Assembly (NCBI RefSeq): GCF_012927105.1
Contig: NZ_JABBFV010000012.1
Location: forward strand, 1 to 64,000
Length of the DNA: 64,000 nt
Origin: Sphingobium psychrophilum
GTDB lineage: Bacteria; Pseudomonadota; Alphaproteobacteria; Sphingomonadales; Sphingomonadaceae
Direction: 5' to 3'
The first letter of the stretch is position 1, and each line of letters starts with the position of its first letter. The translations under genes and the position numbers were made by a program. Shown piece by piece: positions 27,435-36,088 of the stretch. Under the pieces are notes generated by a model. The model was given only the letters and a program-made list of their open reading frames with translations. It ran no database searches and was not told the origin of the DNA.

Positions 27435-28967
27435 TCAAAGCGGAATATTGTCATGCTTCTTCCACGGATTCTCCAGGCTCTTATTCTTGAGCTTGCGCAG
27501 CCCCAGCGCGATCCGCCGCCGCGTCGAATGCGGCTGGATCACCTCGTCGATGAAGCCCTTGCTCGCCGCCACGAACGGGTTGGCGAAGCGCCCCTCATAT
27601 TCCGCCGTCCGCTCGGCGATCTCGTCCGCGGTCTTGCCGCGGAAGATGATCTCCACCGCGCCCTTCGCCCCCATCACTGCGATCTCCGCGGTCGGCCAGG
27701 CATAGTTCAAATCGCCGCGCAGATGCTTGGACGACATGACGTCATAGGCCCCGCCATAGGCCTTGCGCGTAATCACCGTGATCTTTGGCACGGTCGCCTC
27801 GGCATAGGCGAACAGCAATTTCGCGCCATGTTTGATGATGCCGCTATGCTCCTGCGCGGTGCCCGGCAGGAAGCCGGGCACGTCGACAAAGGTCACGATC
27901 GGAATCTCGAACGCATCGCAAAAGCGCACGAACCGCGCCGCCTTCTTAGATGAATTGATATCCAGCACGCCCGCCAGCACCATCGGCTGGTTGGCGATGA
28001 TCCCTACCGTCTTGCCCTCGACCCGGCCGAACCCGCACAGGATATTGCCTGCATGCGCCGGCTGCACCTCGAAGAAATCGCCCTCGTCCACCACCTTGCG
28101 GATCAGTTCGTGCATGTCATAGGGCTGGTTCGCATTGGCCGGGATCAGCGTATCCAGGCTCGGTTCGATCCTGTCCCAATCGTCCGCGCTCGGCCGCTCC
28201 GGCACCGGCTTGCGGTTCGACGCCGGCAGAAAGTCCACGAAATCGCGCACCGCGAGCAGCGCCTCGATATCATTTTCGAACGCCACGTCCGCCACGCCGG
28301 ACTTGGTCGTATGCGTCACCGCGCCGCCCAGTTCCTCCTGCGTGACCACCTCGTTCGTCACCGTCTTGACCACATCTGGTCCGGTCACGAACATGAAACT
28401 GCTGTCCTTCACCATGAAAATGAAGTCGGTCATCGCGGGCGAATAGACCGCCCCGCCTGCGCATGGCCCCATGATGACGCTGATCTGCGGTACCACGCCG
28501 CTGGCCAGCACATTGCGCTGGAAAATCTCCGCATAACCGGCGAGCGAAGCCACGCCCTCCTGAATCCGCGCGCCGCCGCTGTCGTTAAGGCCGATGACCG
28601 GCGCACCGACCTTCAACGCCATGTCCATGATCTTGCAGATTTTCATCGCATGCCGTTCCGACACCGCGCCGCCATAGACGGTGAAATCCTGGCTGAACAC
28701 GAACACCAGCCGGCCGTTGATCGTGCCCGATCCGGTGACGACGCCGTCGCCCGGAATATGCTGCTCGTCCATGCCGAAATCGACGCAATTATGCTCGACA
28801 TACATGTCCAGCTCTTCAAAGCTGTCCTCGTCCAGCAGCACGTCCAGCCGCTCGCGCGCGGTCAGCTTGCCCTTGGCATGCTGCGCGTCGATGCGGCGTT
28901 GGCCGCCGCCCATGCGTGCGCCTTCGCGCTTGGCTTCGAGCTGTTCGATAATGGCGAGCTTCGACAT
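27435..28967 (-). CDS. pccB: Propionyl-CoA carboxylase carboxyltransferase (beta) subunit
   Basis: Transfers the carboxyl group from biotin to propionyl-CoA. 510 residues from the ATG at 28967 (GGAGAG upstream): two crotonase-like carboxyltransferase lobes, with [19 protein letters not shown] and [16 protein letters not shown] in the first and [20 protein letters not shown] plus [11 protein letters not shown] in the second (oxyanion-hole regions). First gene of the leftward propionate operon and divergent from the ScfR/RamB-type regulator. Confidence 0.95.
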   Translation of the reverse strand: MSKLAIIEQLEAKREGARMGGGQRRIDAQHAKGKLTARERLDVLLDEDSFEELDMYVEHNCVDFGMDEQHIPGDGVVTGSGTINGRLVFVFSQDFTVYGGAVSERHAMKICKIMDMALKVGAPVIGLNDSGGARIQEGVASLAGYAEIFQRNVLASGVVPQISVIMGPCAGGAVYSPAMTDFIFMVKDSSFMFVTGPDVVKTVTNEVVTQEELGGAVTHTTKSGVADVAFENDIEALLAVRDFVDFLPASNRKPVPERPSADDWDRIEPSLDTLIPANANQPYDMHELIRKVVDEGDFFEVQPAHAGNILCGFGRVEGKTVGIIANQPMVLAGVLDINSSKKAARFVRFCDAFEIPIVTFVDVPGFLPGTAQEHSGIIKHGAKLLFAYAEATVPKITVITRKAYGGAYDVMSSKHLRGDLNYAWPTAEIAVMGAKGAVEIIFRGKTADEIAERTAEYEGRFANPFVAASKGFIDEVIQPHSTRRRIALGLRKLKNKSLENPWKKHDNIPL

Positions 28968-29049
28968 GCGGGCATCTCTCCGAATTTGCGGCACCAGATG
29001 TACGATGGTGCCGCCTTGAACCATCCCTACGCGGGCTTTCACTTTTTTC

Positions 29050-29092
29050 GCAAATGCAAATTTGCTAAATTGCAAATCACGACTTCGCAAAT
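29050..29092. promoter_or_regulatory. Operator candidate: four GCAAAT repeats between pccB and its regulator
   Basis: GCAAAT occurs at 29050, 29056, 29072 and 29087; the second copy is part of the perfect palindrome GCAAATTTGC (29056-29065). The cluster is AT-rich against a GC-rich background and sits just upstream of the divergent regulator. RamB-family regulators are reported to bind TTTGCAAA-like sites, so this is probably the regulator's own operator, also controlling pccB. Confidence 0.65.
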
Positions 29093-29105
29093 TACGGTGC
29101 AGTTT

Positions 29106-30521
29106 ATGGCACGTGGCAACCGTATCTTCGCAGGCCCGCGCCTGCGCCAACTGCGTCTGGACCATCGGATGGACCAGGCGACGATGGCGCAGGCGCTGGG
29201 CATATCCGTATCCTATCTTTCGCAGATGGAAAATGACGATCGTCCCCTGACCGCCAAGGTCAAGGCCGCGCTCGCCAGCGCCTTTCCCACCGACTGGGCC
29301 AGTTTCGACAGCCGGGAGGATGAGCAGCTACTCGGCGCCTTCACCTATGCGCTGGGGCATCCCGAACTGCCCGGCAACCAGATGGAGCCGGAGCGGATCG
29401 AGAAGCTGCACCTGCAATTTCCCGAATTTGCCGCCCGCTATGTCGATCTCTACAACGCCCATATGCGCGCCAACGAACGCATCAACATGATTGAGGAAGC
29501 GATTGCCAACGATCATGAAGTGCAGGCGCGTTTGCCGTGGGAAGCCGCCCGCGACTGGTTTCATGAAGCGGGCAATTATGTCCACAGCATCGACTGCCTG
29601 GCCGAAGACATGGCCGAAAGCTTCACCGCCGGGCAATCCCTGGACGAAGGGATGCTGGTAGAGGCGCTGGCCCGCCGCCACGGCATCGAAACGCTGATCG
29701 CCGACACCCCCGGCTCTTCGCTGCGCAGTTACACCCGCGCCGACAAGCGCCTGTTCGTCAACGCCGCGCTGCCGACCGAAAGCCGCAAATTCATGCTCTC
29801 CCACCAGCTCATGATGCTGGAGGGGCAGGCGGTGATCGCCGACGTCGTAAGCAAGGCCGCCCTGCCCGTCCCCGGCGCAGACCGGCTGCTGGCGATCGGC
29901 CTTGGCAATTACGCCGCGGGCGCGCTGCTCATGCCCTATGCCCCGTTTCGGGAAGCGGCGCGGACGATGCGCCACGATATCGACCGGCTCGGCCGCACCT
30001 TCGGCGTCAGCTTCGAACAGGCCTGCCATCGCCTCTCCACGCTCCAGCGCCCCGGCCTGCGCGGCATCCCCTTCTTCTTCTGCCGCGTCGACATGGCCGG
30101 CAACATCACCAAACGCCATAGCGCCACCCGCCTGCAATTCGCCCGCTTCGGCGGCGCCTGCCCCCTGTGGAACGTGCATGAAGCCGTCGCCGTGCCCGAC
30201 CGCATCAACGTGCAACTGGGCGAAACCCCCGACGGCGTGCGCTATGTATCGATGGCGAAGGGGCTGGTGAAACCTTCGGGCAGCTACAAGCGCACCCCCC
30301 GCCGCTACGCTGTGGTGCTGGGCTGCGAAGTCGCCCACGCCGCCAACTTCGTCTATGCCGATGGCTTGCATTTGCAGGAGGAGGGCGCCGCCACCCCCAT
30401 CGGCATCACCTGCCGCCTCTGCCCCCGCCAAAGCTGCGACCAGCGCGCCTTTCCTCCGGCGGACCGCCCGATCCATGTCGACCCGGACAACCGCCAGATC
30501 GTGCCTTACTGGATTGGGTGA
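29106..30521 (+). CDS. Short-chain fatty acyl-CoA-responsive regulator (ScfR/RamB type)
   Basis: 471 residues: N-terminal XRE helix-turn-helix ([20 protein letters not shown] and [15 protein letters not shown], about residues 12-45), a central IrrE-like segment, and a C-terminal DUF2083 domain with [10 protein letters not shown] and cysteine-containing [16 protein letters not shown] near the end. Members of this family sense acyl-CoA and control glyoxylate, methylcitrate or propionyl-CoA carboxylase genes. Divergent from pccB and close to the GCAAAT cluster, so control of the propionate operon is very likely. ATG at 29106. Confidence 0.85.
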   Translation: MARGNRIFAGPRLRQLRLDHRMDQATMAQALGISVSYLSQMENDDRPLTAKVKAALASAFPTDWASFDSREDEQLLGAFTYALGHPELPGNQMEPERIEKLHLQFPEFAARYVDLYNAHMRANERINMIEEAIANDHEVQARLPWEAARDWFHEAGNYVHSIDCLAEDMAESFTAGQSLDEGMLVEALARRHGIETLIADTPGSSLRSYTRADKRLFVNAALPTESRKFMLSHQLMMLEGQAVIADVVSKAALPVPGADRLLAIGLGNYAAGALLMPYAPFREAARTMRHDIDRLGRTFGVSFEQACHRLSTLQRPGLRGIPFFFCRVDMAGNITKRHSATRLQFARFGGACPLWNVHEAVAVPDRINVQLGETPDGVRYVSMAKGLVKPSGSYKRTPRRYAVVLGCEVAHAANFVYADGLHLQEEGAATPIGITCRLCPRQSCDQRAFPPADRPIHVDPDNRQIVPYWIG

Positions 30522-31651
30522 GCGGTGTCCCGTTCCGCTGGCGGCGGCGCGGCAGGTGCTTGTGTGAGGTCCAGCACGTCGAAGCCGCCGGTCGGTGCGC
30601 GCCGCGCTATCAGGCTGCCTTTGGGCACCATATATTCCGCACGCAATGTGTAGCGTTCGACGCGATAAGCGCCTTGGTTGCCTGCGCCGGTGGTGGTTGA
30701 ATAGCGCCGTCCGGCAATCTGGCGCAGAGCAGGGGTCAGCCAGGCCTTCGCTCCCACTCCGCGCAACACCTCAATGTCCGCGGTGCGCCCGTCCGGGCGT
30801 ATGGAAAATCCGACGTCGGCCCAGCGAATGCTGGACGTTTCTGCGCTACCGACATCGATCGCATTCGTCATGTCAAAGGCGCGGGACGCATTGTTCGCCT
30901 TGGTAACCGCGTCATCCTCATAGGCAGGAGCGGAAATAAGCACTGGCCCGCCACTCTGGTCTTCACCGATGTCTTTGACCAGCCGATCGATCTCGGTCCC
31001 ATTCGCATCCCGCGCCGCCAGGCGTAGACGCAGCACGCGCAGCGCGGACCTGTAGGACGCTTGTTGCGCGATCGGGCGTCGCGCCAATGCGTCGAGCATC
31101 GACGCGGCCTCTTGGCGCTGCCCCATGGCAGACTTGATCCAGGCACGCTTCATGCCCGCTATAAATGCGGCCCCATCCTGACCGGACGACAGGGCCGACT
31201 TTTCCGCCGCGCTGAACGCAGCCTCCGCTTCGCGGAAACGACGCAATTCGATCCACATGTCACCATAAGCAGTTGTCGCGGCAAACACGGCAGGATCATC
31301 CTGGGGCAGGTTGTCGCGCAACGTCTGCACCTGCTTGGACGTCGCGCGGCGATAATCCAGCTTGCTGCCTTCGTGCAACGCGACAGTGGCATAGGCTTCA
31401 TAAAGCGCAGCGACCGGGCGCGGCGCCTCCGCGGCATATTTCTCGTTACGTGATGCGGCGGCGGCCAGCAGAGCCTTGGCCTTTTGATAGTCTCCGTCGC
31501 GAAACTGGACTTCGGCCAGCGCAATAGTGGCTTGCGCGTCGCGCAACGGCGTACATCCGCCCTTGGCGCATTCTGCCTGCACCTGCTCCAGCTTTTGCCC
31601 GGTTACAACGATATCGCTTGGAAATTGCAGCAGCAACAAAAGAGCGAACAT
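30506..31651 (-). CDS. TPR-like secreted protein with TonB-C-like C-terminus
   Basis: 381 residues. A short hydrophobic start (MFALLLLLQF) suggests export. Residues about 30-230 are Ala-rich paired helices with spacing like tetratricopeptide repeats. The C-terminal part (VGFSIRPDGRTADIEVLRG, then RRYSTT and RYTLRAEYM) resembles the TonB C-terminal beta-alpha-beta domain. Proteins of this layout are common in sphingomonads but uncharacterised. It converges on the regulator gene with a 16-base tail overlap. Confidence 0.6.
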   Translation of the reverse strand: MFALLLLLQFPSDIVVTGQKLEQVQAECAKGGCTPLRDAQATIALAEVQFRDGDYQKAKALLAAAASRNEKYAAEAPRPVAALYEAYATVALHEGSKLDYRRATSKQVQTLRDNLPQDDPAVFAATTAYGDMWIELRRFREAEAAFSAAEKSALSSGQDGAAFIAGMKRAWIKSAMGQRQEAASMLDALARRPIAQQASYRSALRVLRLRLAARDANGTEIDRLVKDIGEDQSGGPVLISAPAYEDDAVTKANNASRAFDMTNAIDVGSAETSSIRWADVGFSIRPDGRTADIEVLRGVGAKAWLTPALRQIAGRRYSTTTGAGNQGAYRVERYTLRAEYMVPKGSLIARRAPTGGFDVLDLTQAPAAPPPAERDTAHPIQ

Positions 31652-31710
31652 GGATAACTCCCATTGATCTCAACAGCTTGATGCACCGACAGGCAAAGCG
31701 CAACCCCCGC

Positions 31711-32607
31711 TCACCCCTCCACCACCAGCGTCCCGTCCAGAAAATCCAGAAACGCCCGCACCCTTGCCGCGCCGCGATCCTCCGCCGCATACAGCGCGTG
31801 AATATCCTCCCCGTCCCCCGCATCATAATCAGCCAGCACCTCCACCAGCCGCCCCTCGCGCAAATCGCTCGCCACATGAAACCGCCCATGCCGCGCAATG
31901 CCGCCGCCCGCGATCGCCATGCGCCGTACCACCTCGCCCGAATTGCCGAAAAACGCCCCCTGCACCGGCCGCTGCACCAGCCTGCCCTTCACCCGGAACG
32001 GCCAGCTATCCACTGACCGTCGAAAGCTGAAGCGCAAACATTCATGCGCCGCCAAATCATCGGGCGTCGTCGGTGTCCCCCGCCGCGCCAGATAATCGGG
32101 GCTGGCGACCAGCACCATCCGGCTATGCCCCAACTTCTTCGCCCGCAGCCTTGTATCCCGCAGCGGTCCGATGCGGATCGCGATGTCCGCCCGCTCCTCG
32201 ACCAGATCCACGATCGCATCGGTCAGCGTAAGGTCCACCGTCACCGCCGGATACAGTTCGCCAAAGCGCGGCAAAATCGGGATCAGGCACTCGAACCCAA
32301 AGGACGGCGAGGCATTGATACGCAACAACCCGCGCGGCCCCTGCCCTTCGCTGCTCAGGCTGTTCTCCACGTCCATCATGTCGCCCAATATCGCGATCAT
32401 CTTGTCATGATAAACCTGCCCCTCGCGGGTCAGCGCCAGCGACCGCGTCGTCCGCCGCACCAGCGCGACGCCCAGCCGCTGCTCCAGCCGCGCGATCGAC
32501 CGGCTCACCGCCGACGGGGTCAGCCGCAATATCTTGGCCGCCGCGGCAAAGCTGCCCTCGCCCGCCACCATGAGGAAATTCTCGACGTCGCCGAACCGGT
32601 TATCCAT
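31711..32607 (-). CDS. LysR-family transcriptional regulator
   Basis: 298 residues: N-terminal winged helix (FLMVAGEGSFAAAAKILRLT and PSAVSRSIARLEQRLGVAL) and a periplasmic-binding-protein-like effector domain (GLLRINASPSFGFECLIPIL). The ATG at 32607 is the standard LysR start; further upstream in-frame codons would add an atypical extension. Divergent from the SDR gene by about 100 bases, the usual arrangement for a LysR regulator and its target. Confidence 0.9.
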   Translation of the reverse strand: MDNRFGDVENFLMVAGEGSFAAAAKILRLTPSAVSRSIARLEQRLGVALVRRTTRSLALTREGQVYHDKMIAILGDMMDVENSLSSEGQGPRGLLRINASPSFGFECLIPILPRFGELYPAVTVDLTLTDAIVDLVEERADIAIRIGPLRDTRLRAKKLGHSRMVLVASPDYLARRGTPTTPDDLAAHECLRFSFRRSVDSWPFRVKGRLVQRPVQGAFFGNSGEVVRRMAIAGGGIARHGRFHVASDLREGRLVEVLADYDAGDGEDIHALYAAEDRGAARVRAFLDFLDGTLVVEG

Positions 32608-32709
32608 GATTTCAATGCACTTCTGAAATGAAGACATGCAGTCTAATCATCAATCGGAAAAAGTCTATCTAACTGTTCAACTCGTTGTCTCATTCAAAAG
32701 GAAACAGCC

Positions 32710-33489
32710 ATGGACCTGAAACTCACCGGCAAGACCGCCATCGTCACCGGCTCCACCGCCGGCATCGGCCTGGCCATCGCCAAGCGCCTTGCGGAGGAGG
32801 GCGTCGCCGTCACCATCACCGGCCGCAGCCAGTCCAAGCTGGACGCTGCCGCGGCCGACATCGGCCTGCCCGTCAACGCCGTCCTCGCCGATCCCGCAAC
32901 GGCGGAAGGCGCCGCCGCGCTCATCGCCGCCGTCCCCGCCACTGACATCCTCGTCAACAATCTGGGCATCTACGAAGCCAAGGACTTCGCGGACATCAGC
33001 GACGCAGACTGGCACCATATCTTCGAAGTCAACGTCGTCAGCGGCGCGCGCCTCGCCCGCCATTATTTCCCGCAAATGCTGGCAAAGAACTGGGGCCGCG
33101 TCCTGTTCATCGCCAGCGAAAGCGCCTTGTTGCCACCCGCTGAGATGATCCATTATGGCATGACCAAGTCTGCCCAACTCGCCATCTCGCGCGGCTTGGC
33201 CGAACATACCCGCGGCACCGGCGTCACGGTGAACAGCGTCCTTCCTGGCCCGACCCGTTCCGAAGGCATCGTGGACTTCATCCGCTCCGTGGTCGACAAT
33301 AAGGACGCCTCCGAAGCCAATCGCGAAGCCGAATTCTTCACCAAACTCCGCCCCCTCTCGCTCATCAAGCGGCTGATCGAGGCGGACGAAGTCGGCGCGA
33401 TGGTCGCCTATCTCGCCAGCCCCTTGGCGGCCGCCACCAACGGCGCGGCGGTCCGTGTCGAAGGCGGCATGGTCCCGACGATCGCCTGA
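32710..33489 (+). CDS. SDR-family NAD(P)-dependent oxidoreductase
   Basis: 259 residues with cofactor loop TGSTAGIG (13-20), the NNLG structural motif, and catalytic Tyr149-x3-Lys153 (YGMTK) with an upstream Ser in IASESA. The C-terminus is the normal short-chain dehydrogenase/reductase type. Substrate unknown; 3-ketoacyl or quinone/sugar reduction are typical for this group. Probably regulated by the divergent LysR gene. Confidence 0.9.
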   Translation: MDLKLTGKTAIVTGSTAGIGLAIAKRLAEEGVAVTITGRSQSKLDAAAADIGLPVNAVLADPATAEGAAALIAAVPATDILVNNLGIYEAKDFADISDADWHHIFEVNVVSGARLARHYFPQMLAKNWGRVLFIASESALLPPAEMIHYGMTKSAQLAISRGLAEHTRGTGVTVNSVLPGPTRSEGIVDFIRSVVDNKDASEANREAEFFTKLRPLSLIKRLIEADEVGAMVAYLASPLAAATNGAAVRVEGGMVPTIA

Positions 33490-33504
33490 GTTCACTCACC
33501 TACG

Positions 33505-33681
33505 CCGTTCGTCCTGAGTAGCCATTGAGCCTGTCGAAATGGCGTATCGAAGGATCAAGCCCAGCGCCTGATGCTTCGATACTTGAACAGGTGAACCATC
33601 CCCCGGATGGTTCAGGATCGTCCGGGGGACGATCCGACCTGTTCAACTTCGACAAGCTCAGACCCCACTCAGCACGAACGG
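33505..33681. repeat. Complex inverted intergenic repeat (CCGTTCGTCCTGAG type)
   Basis: The left end CCGTTCGTCCTGAG is matched by CTCAGCACGAACGG at the right end. Inside are GAGCCTGTCGAA/TTCGACAAGCTC and AACCATCCCCCGGATGGTT, so the whole 177 bases can fold into nested stems. The termini are related to the ends of the cassette at 39308-39673. It fills most of the gap between the SDR and dioxygenase genes. Confidence 0.7.
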
Positions 33682-33753
33682 GGTGGGAGTGCCAACCCAC
33701 CCTGCGGAAACTGGCCCTGTCGCTCGTCTCTTGCCTCCATTAAGGAAGCGAAG

Positions 33754-34488
33754 ATGAGCGACACGGACAGCCTATCCAGAATCGACGATGCGCTGCTGAC
33801 GGACGGCTATGCCCGCCTGTCCGGCGCAGCGATGTTCGGTCGGTTGGATATCGCCGAACCCGACTGGTCGGCCTTCGCCGCCAGTTGGAACGATCTCGGC
33901 CCCGACCTCTTCATGGCCGATGGCGGCCGCTATCGCCGTCGCCGCCACGCCGCCTTCGCGCTGGAACGGGGGCGCTTCACCCGCAAGCCGCACCAGCCCC
34001 ATTATCAAAGCCGGGACTATAACCCGCTCAACGGCGACGTGCAGCGCTGGTTCGACCCGGTCGAAGCGGCGACGGTCGCCAACCCCGTCTGCGCTGCGAT
34101 CTTCGCCTTCGCCGCCGACAGCTTCGACACCGCCCACCGCGGCGACTGGCATGTGGAAATGCACCAGTTCCGCATCGAAGCGAAACCGGGCGCGGCAGGC
34201 TCCCCTACTCCCGAGGGAATGCACCGCGACGGGGTGGATCATGTGCTGGTCATGCTGGTGGAGCGCCGCAACGTCCGCGAAGGCGTAACCCGCATCGGCG
34301 CGCCCGACGGCACGCCGCTCGGCGAATTCACCCTGACGGAAGCGGGCGACACGATGCTGATCGACGACCACCGCATCCTGCACGGCGTGACCGAAATTCA
34401 CGCGCTAAACCCGGCGCAACCGGCGTGGCGCGACGCGTTGGTGGTGACCTTTTCCTCCCCGGCACGGGGAGGGGGACCGATCGCGTAG
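33754..34488 (+). CDS. 2-oxoglutarate/Fe(II) dioxygenase family protein
   Basis: 244 residues of the PF10014-like 2OG-Fe dioxygenase group, which includes amino-acid hydroxylases such as isoleucine 4-hydroxylase. The iron triad is visible as His157-x-Asp159 (MHRDGVDH) and His210 (RILHGVTE). EMHQFRI and the LVMLVERRNV strand are family features. AAGGA precedes the ATG. Substrate unknown; a free amino acid is the leading guess from family knowledge. Confidence 0.75.
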   Translation: MSDTDSLSRIDDALLTDGYARLSGAAMFGRLDIAEPDWSAFAASWNDLGPDLFMADGGRYRRRRHAAFALERGRFTRKPHQPHYQSRDYNPLNGDVQRWFDPVEAATVANPVCAAIFAFAADSFDTAHRGDWHVEMHQFRIEAKPGAAGSPTPEGMHRDGVDHVLVMLVERRNVREGVTRIGAPDGTPLGEFTLTEAGDTMLIDDHRILHGVTEIHALNPAQPAWRDALVVTFSSPARGGGPIA

Positions 34489-34567
34489 CGATTGGTGGAG
34501 GGGAGGCGCCGCACGGCACACCCCCTCCGTCTGGCCTATGGCCAGCCACCTCCCCGTACCGGGGAGG
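34454..34567. repeat. Palindromic intergenic repeat (CCTCCCCGG...CCGGGGAGG type)
   Basis: CCTCCCCGGCACGGGGAGG at 34454-34472 and CCTCCCCGTACCGGGGAGG at 34549-34567 are two near-identical hairpins enclosing GGGGG/CCCCC arms and a CGATCGCGTAGCGATTGG stem. The left hairpin lies inside the 3' end of the dioxygenase gene, so that the protein's last residues (SPARGGGP) are encoded by the repeat. Confidence 0.75.
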
Positions 34568-34573
34568 ATCAGG

Positions 34574-35920
34574 TCATTTCAACAGCACCAGCTCTTCCGC
34601 CATGCTGGGATGCAGCGCCACAGTATCGTCGAAATCCTGCTTGGTCAGCCCGGCCTTCACCGCGACCGCGGCCGCCTGCAATATCTCCGGCGCATCTGGC
34701 CCGATCATGTGCAGCCCGATCACCTTGTCGGTCGTCGCGTCCACAATCATCTTGTACAGCGCCCGCTCCTCGCGTCCGGCCAGCACATTCTTCATTGGAC
34801 GGAAATCGGAGGTATAGACCTTCACCGTGCCATAATGGTTCTTGGCCTCCGCCTCGGTCATGCCCACGCCCGCCAGCGGCGGATGGCTGAACACGGCCGA
34901 CGGCACACAGCTATAATCGACCTTGCGCTTGTTCCCGCCAAACACGGTATCGGCAAAGGCATGGCCCTCGCGGATCGCGACCGGCGTCAATTGCAGCCGG
35001 TCGGTGACGTCGCCCACCGCATAGATGCTCTCGCAACTGGTCTGGCTATAGTCGTCGACCCTGATCGCGCCCTTCTCGGTCAACTCGACCCCTGCCGTCT
35101 CCAGCCCCAGCCCTTCGGTCAGCGGCTTGCGCCCGGTCGCGAACATCACGACATCGGCTGCGACAGGGTCGCCGTCCTGAAAGCGGACGCATAGCGTGCC
35201 GTCCTCATTCTTCTCGATCCGCTCCATCTTCGCATTGAAGCGGAAATTGATGCCCTTGGTCATGGAAATCTGGAGCAGCCGGTCGCGGATCTGCGTGTCA
35301 TAACCGCGCAGCAGGTCGCTGCCACGATTGACCATCGTCACATGGCTGCCCAACTGGTGAAAGATGCCGGCGAACTCGTTGGCGATATAGCCGCCACCGA
35401 CGATCACGATCCGCTTTGGGCACGCCTCCAGATGAAACACCTCGTTGCTGGTGATGCCATGTTCGGCCCCCTCCACTTCGGGGATCACCGGCCAGGCGCC
35501 AGTCGCGACCAGGATCGTCTTGGCCGTCACTTCCCGCCCGCTCGCCAGCTTCACGCCATGCGGCCCGGTAATGGTCGCCCGCTCGCGGATCACCTCGACC
35601 TTATGGCTGTCGAGCGTATTGCCATACAGGCCTTCCAGCCGATCGACCTCGGCCAGCACATTGTCGCGCAGCGTGGTCCATTCGAACCCGCATTCCGGCA
35701 CATCCCAGCCGAAGCGGCGGGCGTCCTTCAAATCCTCGGCGAAATGCGCGCCATAGATGAGCAGCTTCTTAGGCACGCAGCCGCGAATGACGCAGGTGCC
35801 GCCGACGCGAAACTCCTCGGCCACCGCAACCTTCGCGCCATGCGCCGCCGCGACCCGCGACGCCCGCACGCCGCCCGATCCTGCACCGATGACGAAAAGG
35901 TCGAAATCATAGTCACTCAT
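34574..35920 (-). CDS. gor: Glutathione-disulfide reductase
   Basis: NADPH-dependent reduction of glutathione disulfide. 448 residues: FAD-binding GAGSGGVRA (12-20), redox disulfide Cys43-x4-Cys48 in GGTCVIRGCVPKK, NADPH-binding GGGYIANEFAG and the C-terminal dimer interface (LHPSMAEELV supplies the catalytic His-Glu). The ATG at 35920 has GGAGG upstream. Stand-alone gene downstream of a palindromic repeat. Confidence 0.94.
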   Translation of the reverse strand: MSDYDFDLFVIGAGSGGVRASRVAAAHGAKVAVAEEFRVGGTCVIRGCVPKKLLIYGAHFAEDLKDARRFGWDVPECGFEWTTLRDNVLAEVDRLEGLYGNTLDSHKVEVIRERATITGPHGVKLASGREVTAKTILVATGAWPVIPEVEGAEHGITSNEVFHLEACPKRIVIVGGGYIANEFAGIFHQLGSHVTMVNRGSDLLRGYDTQIRDRLLQISMTKGINFRFNAKMERIEKNEDGTLCVRFQDGDPVAADVVMFATGRKPLTEGLGLETAGVELTEKGAIRVDDYSQTSCESIYAVGDVTDRLQLTPVAIREGHAFADTVFGGNKRKVDYSCVPSAVFSHPPLAGVGMTEAEAKNHYGTVKVYTSDFRPMKNVLAGREERALYKMIVDATTDKVIGLHMIGPDAPEILQAAAVAVKAGLTKQDFDDTVALHPSMAEELVLLK

Positions 35921-36008
35921 GCCGGGCCTCCGATGGAATAGGCGCGGATATGGCGGGTGAGAGCGCCAGTTACAAATGGGAATATTGTTGCTGGCAGCCA
36001 AACCACCT

Positions 36009-36081
36009 CCGTTCGTTTCTAGCGCAGTCGAAAAACGGGAAGCCCAGCGCCACCGTTTCTCGACACGCTCGAAACGAACGG
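36009..36081. repeat. Inverted intergenic repeat (CCGTTCGTTTCGAGCG type), copy 2
   Basis: CCGTTCGTTTCTAGCGCAGT at the left and CGCTCGAAACGAACGG at the right are inverted arms, with further pairing inside (CGAAAAACGG/CCGTTTCTCG). Lies just downstream of pgi. Same family as 15437-15533 and 52953-53026. Confidence 0.8.
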
Positions 36082-36088
36082 CTGTTGA

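Noticed and set aside
28053..29105. Upstream extension of the ScfR/RamB-type regulator frame
   Set aside because: It reads through the antisense of pccB and the operator region; the protein starts properly at the ATG at 29106 with its HTH domain.
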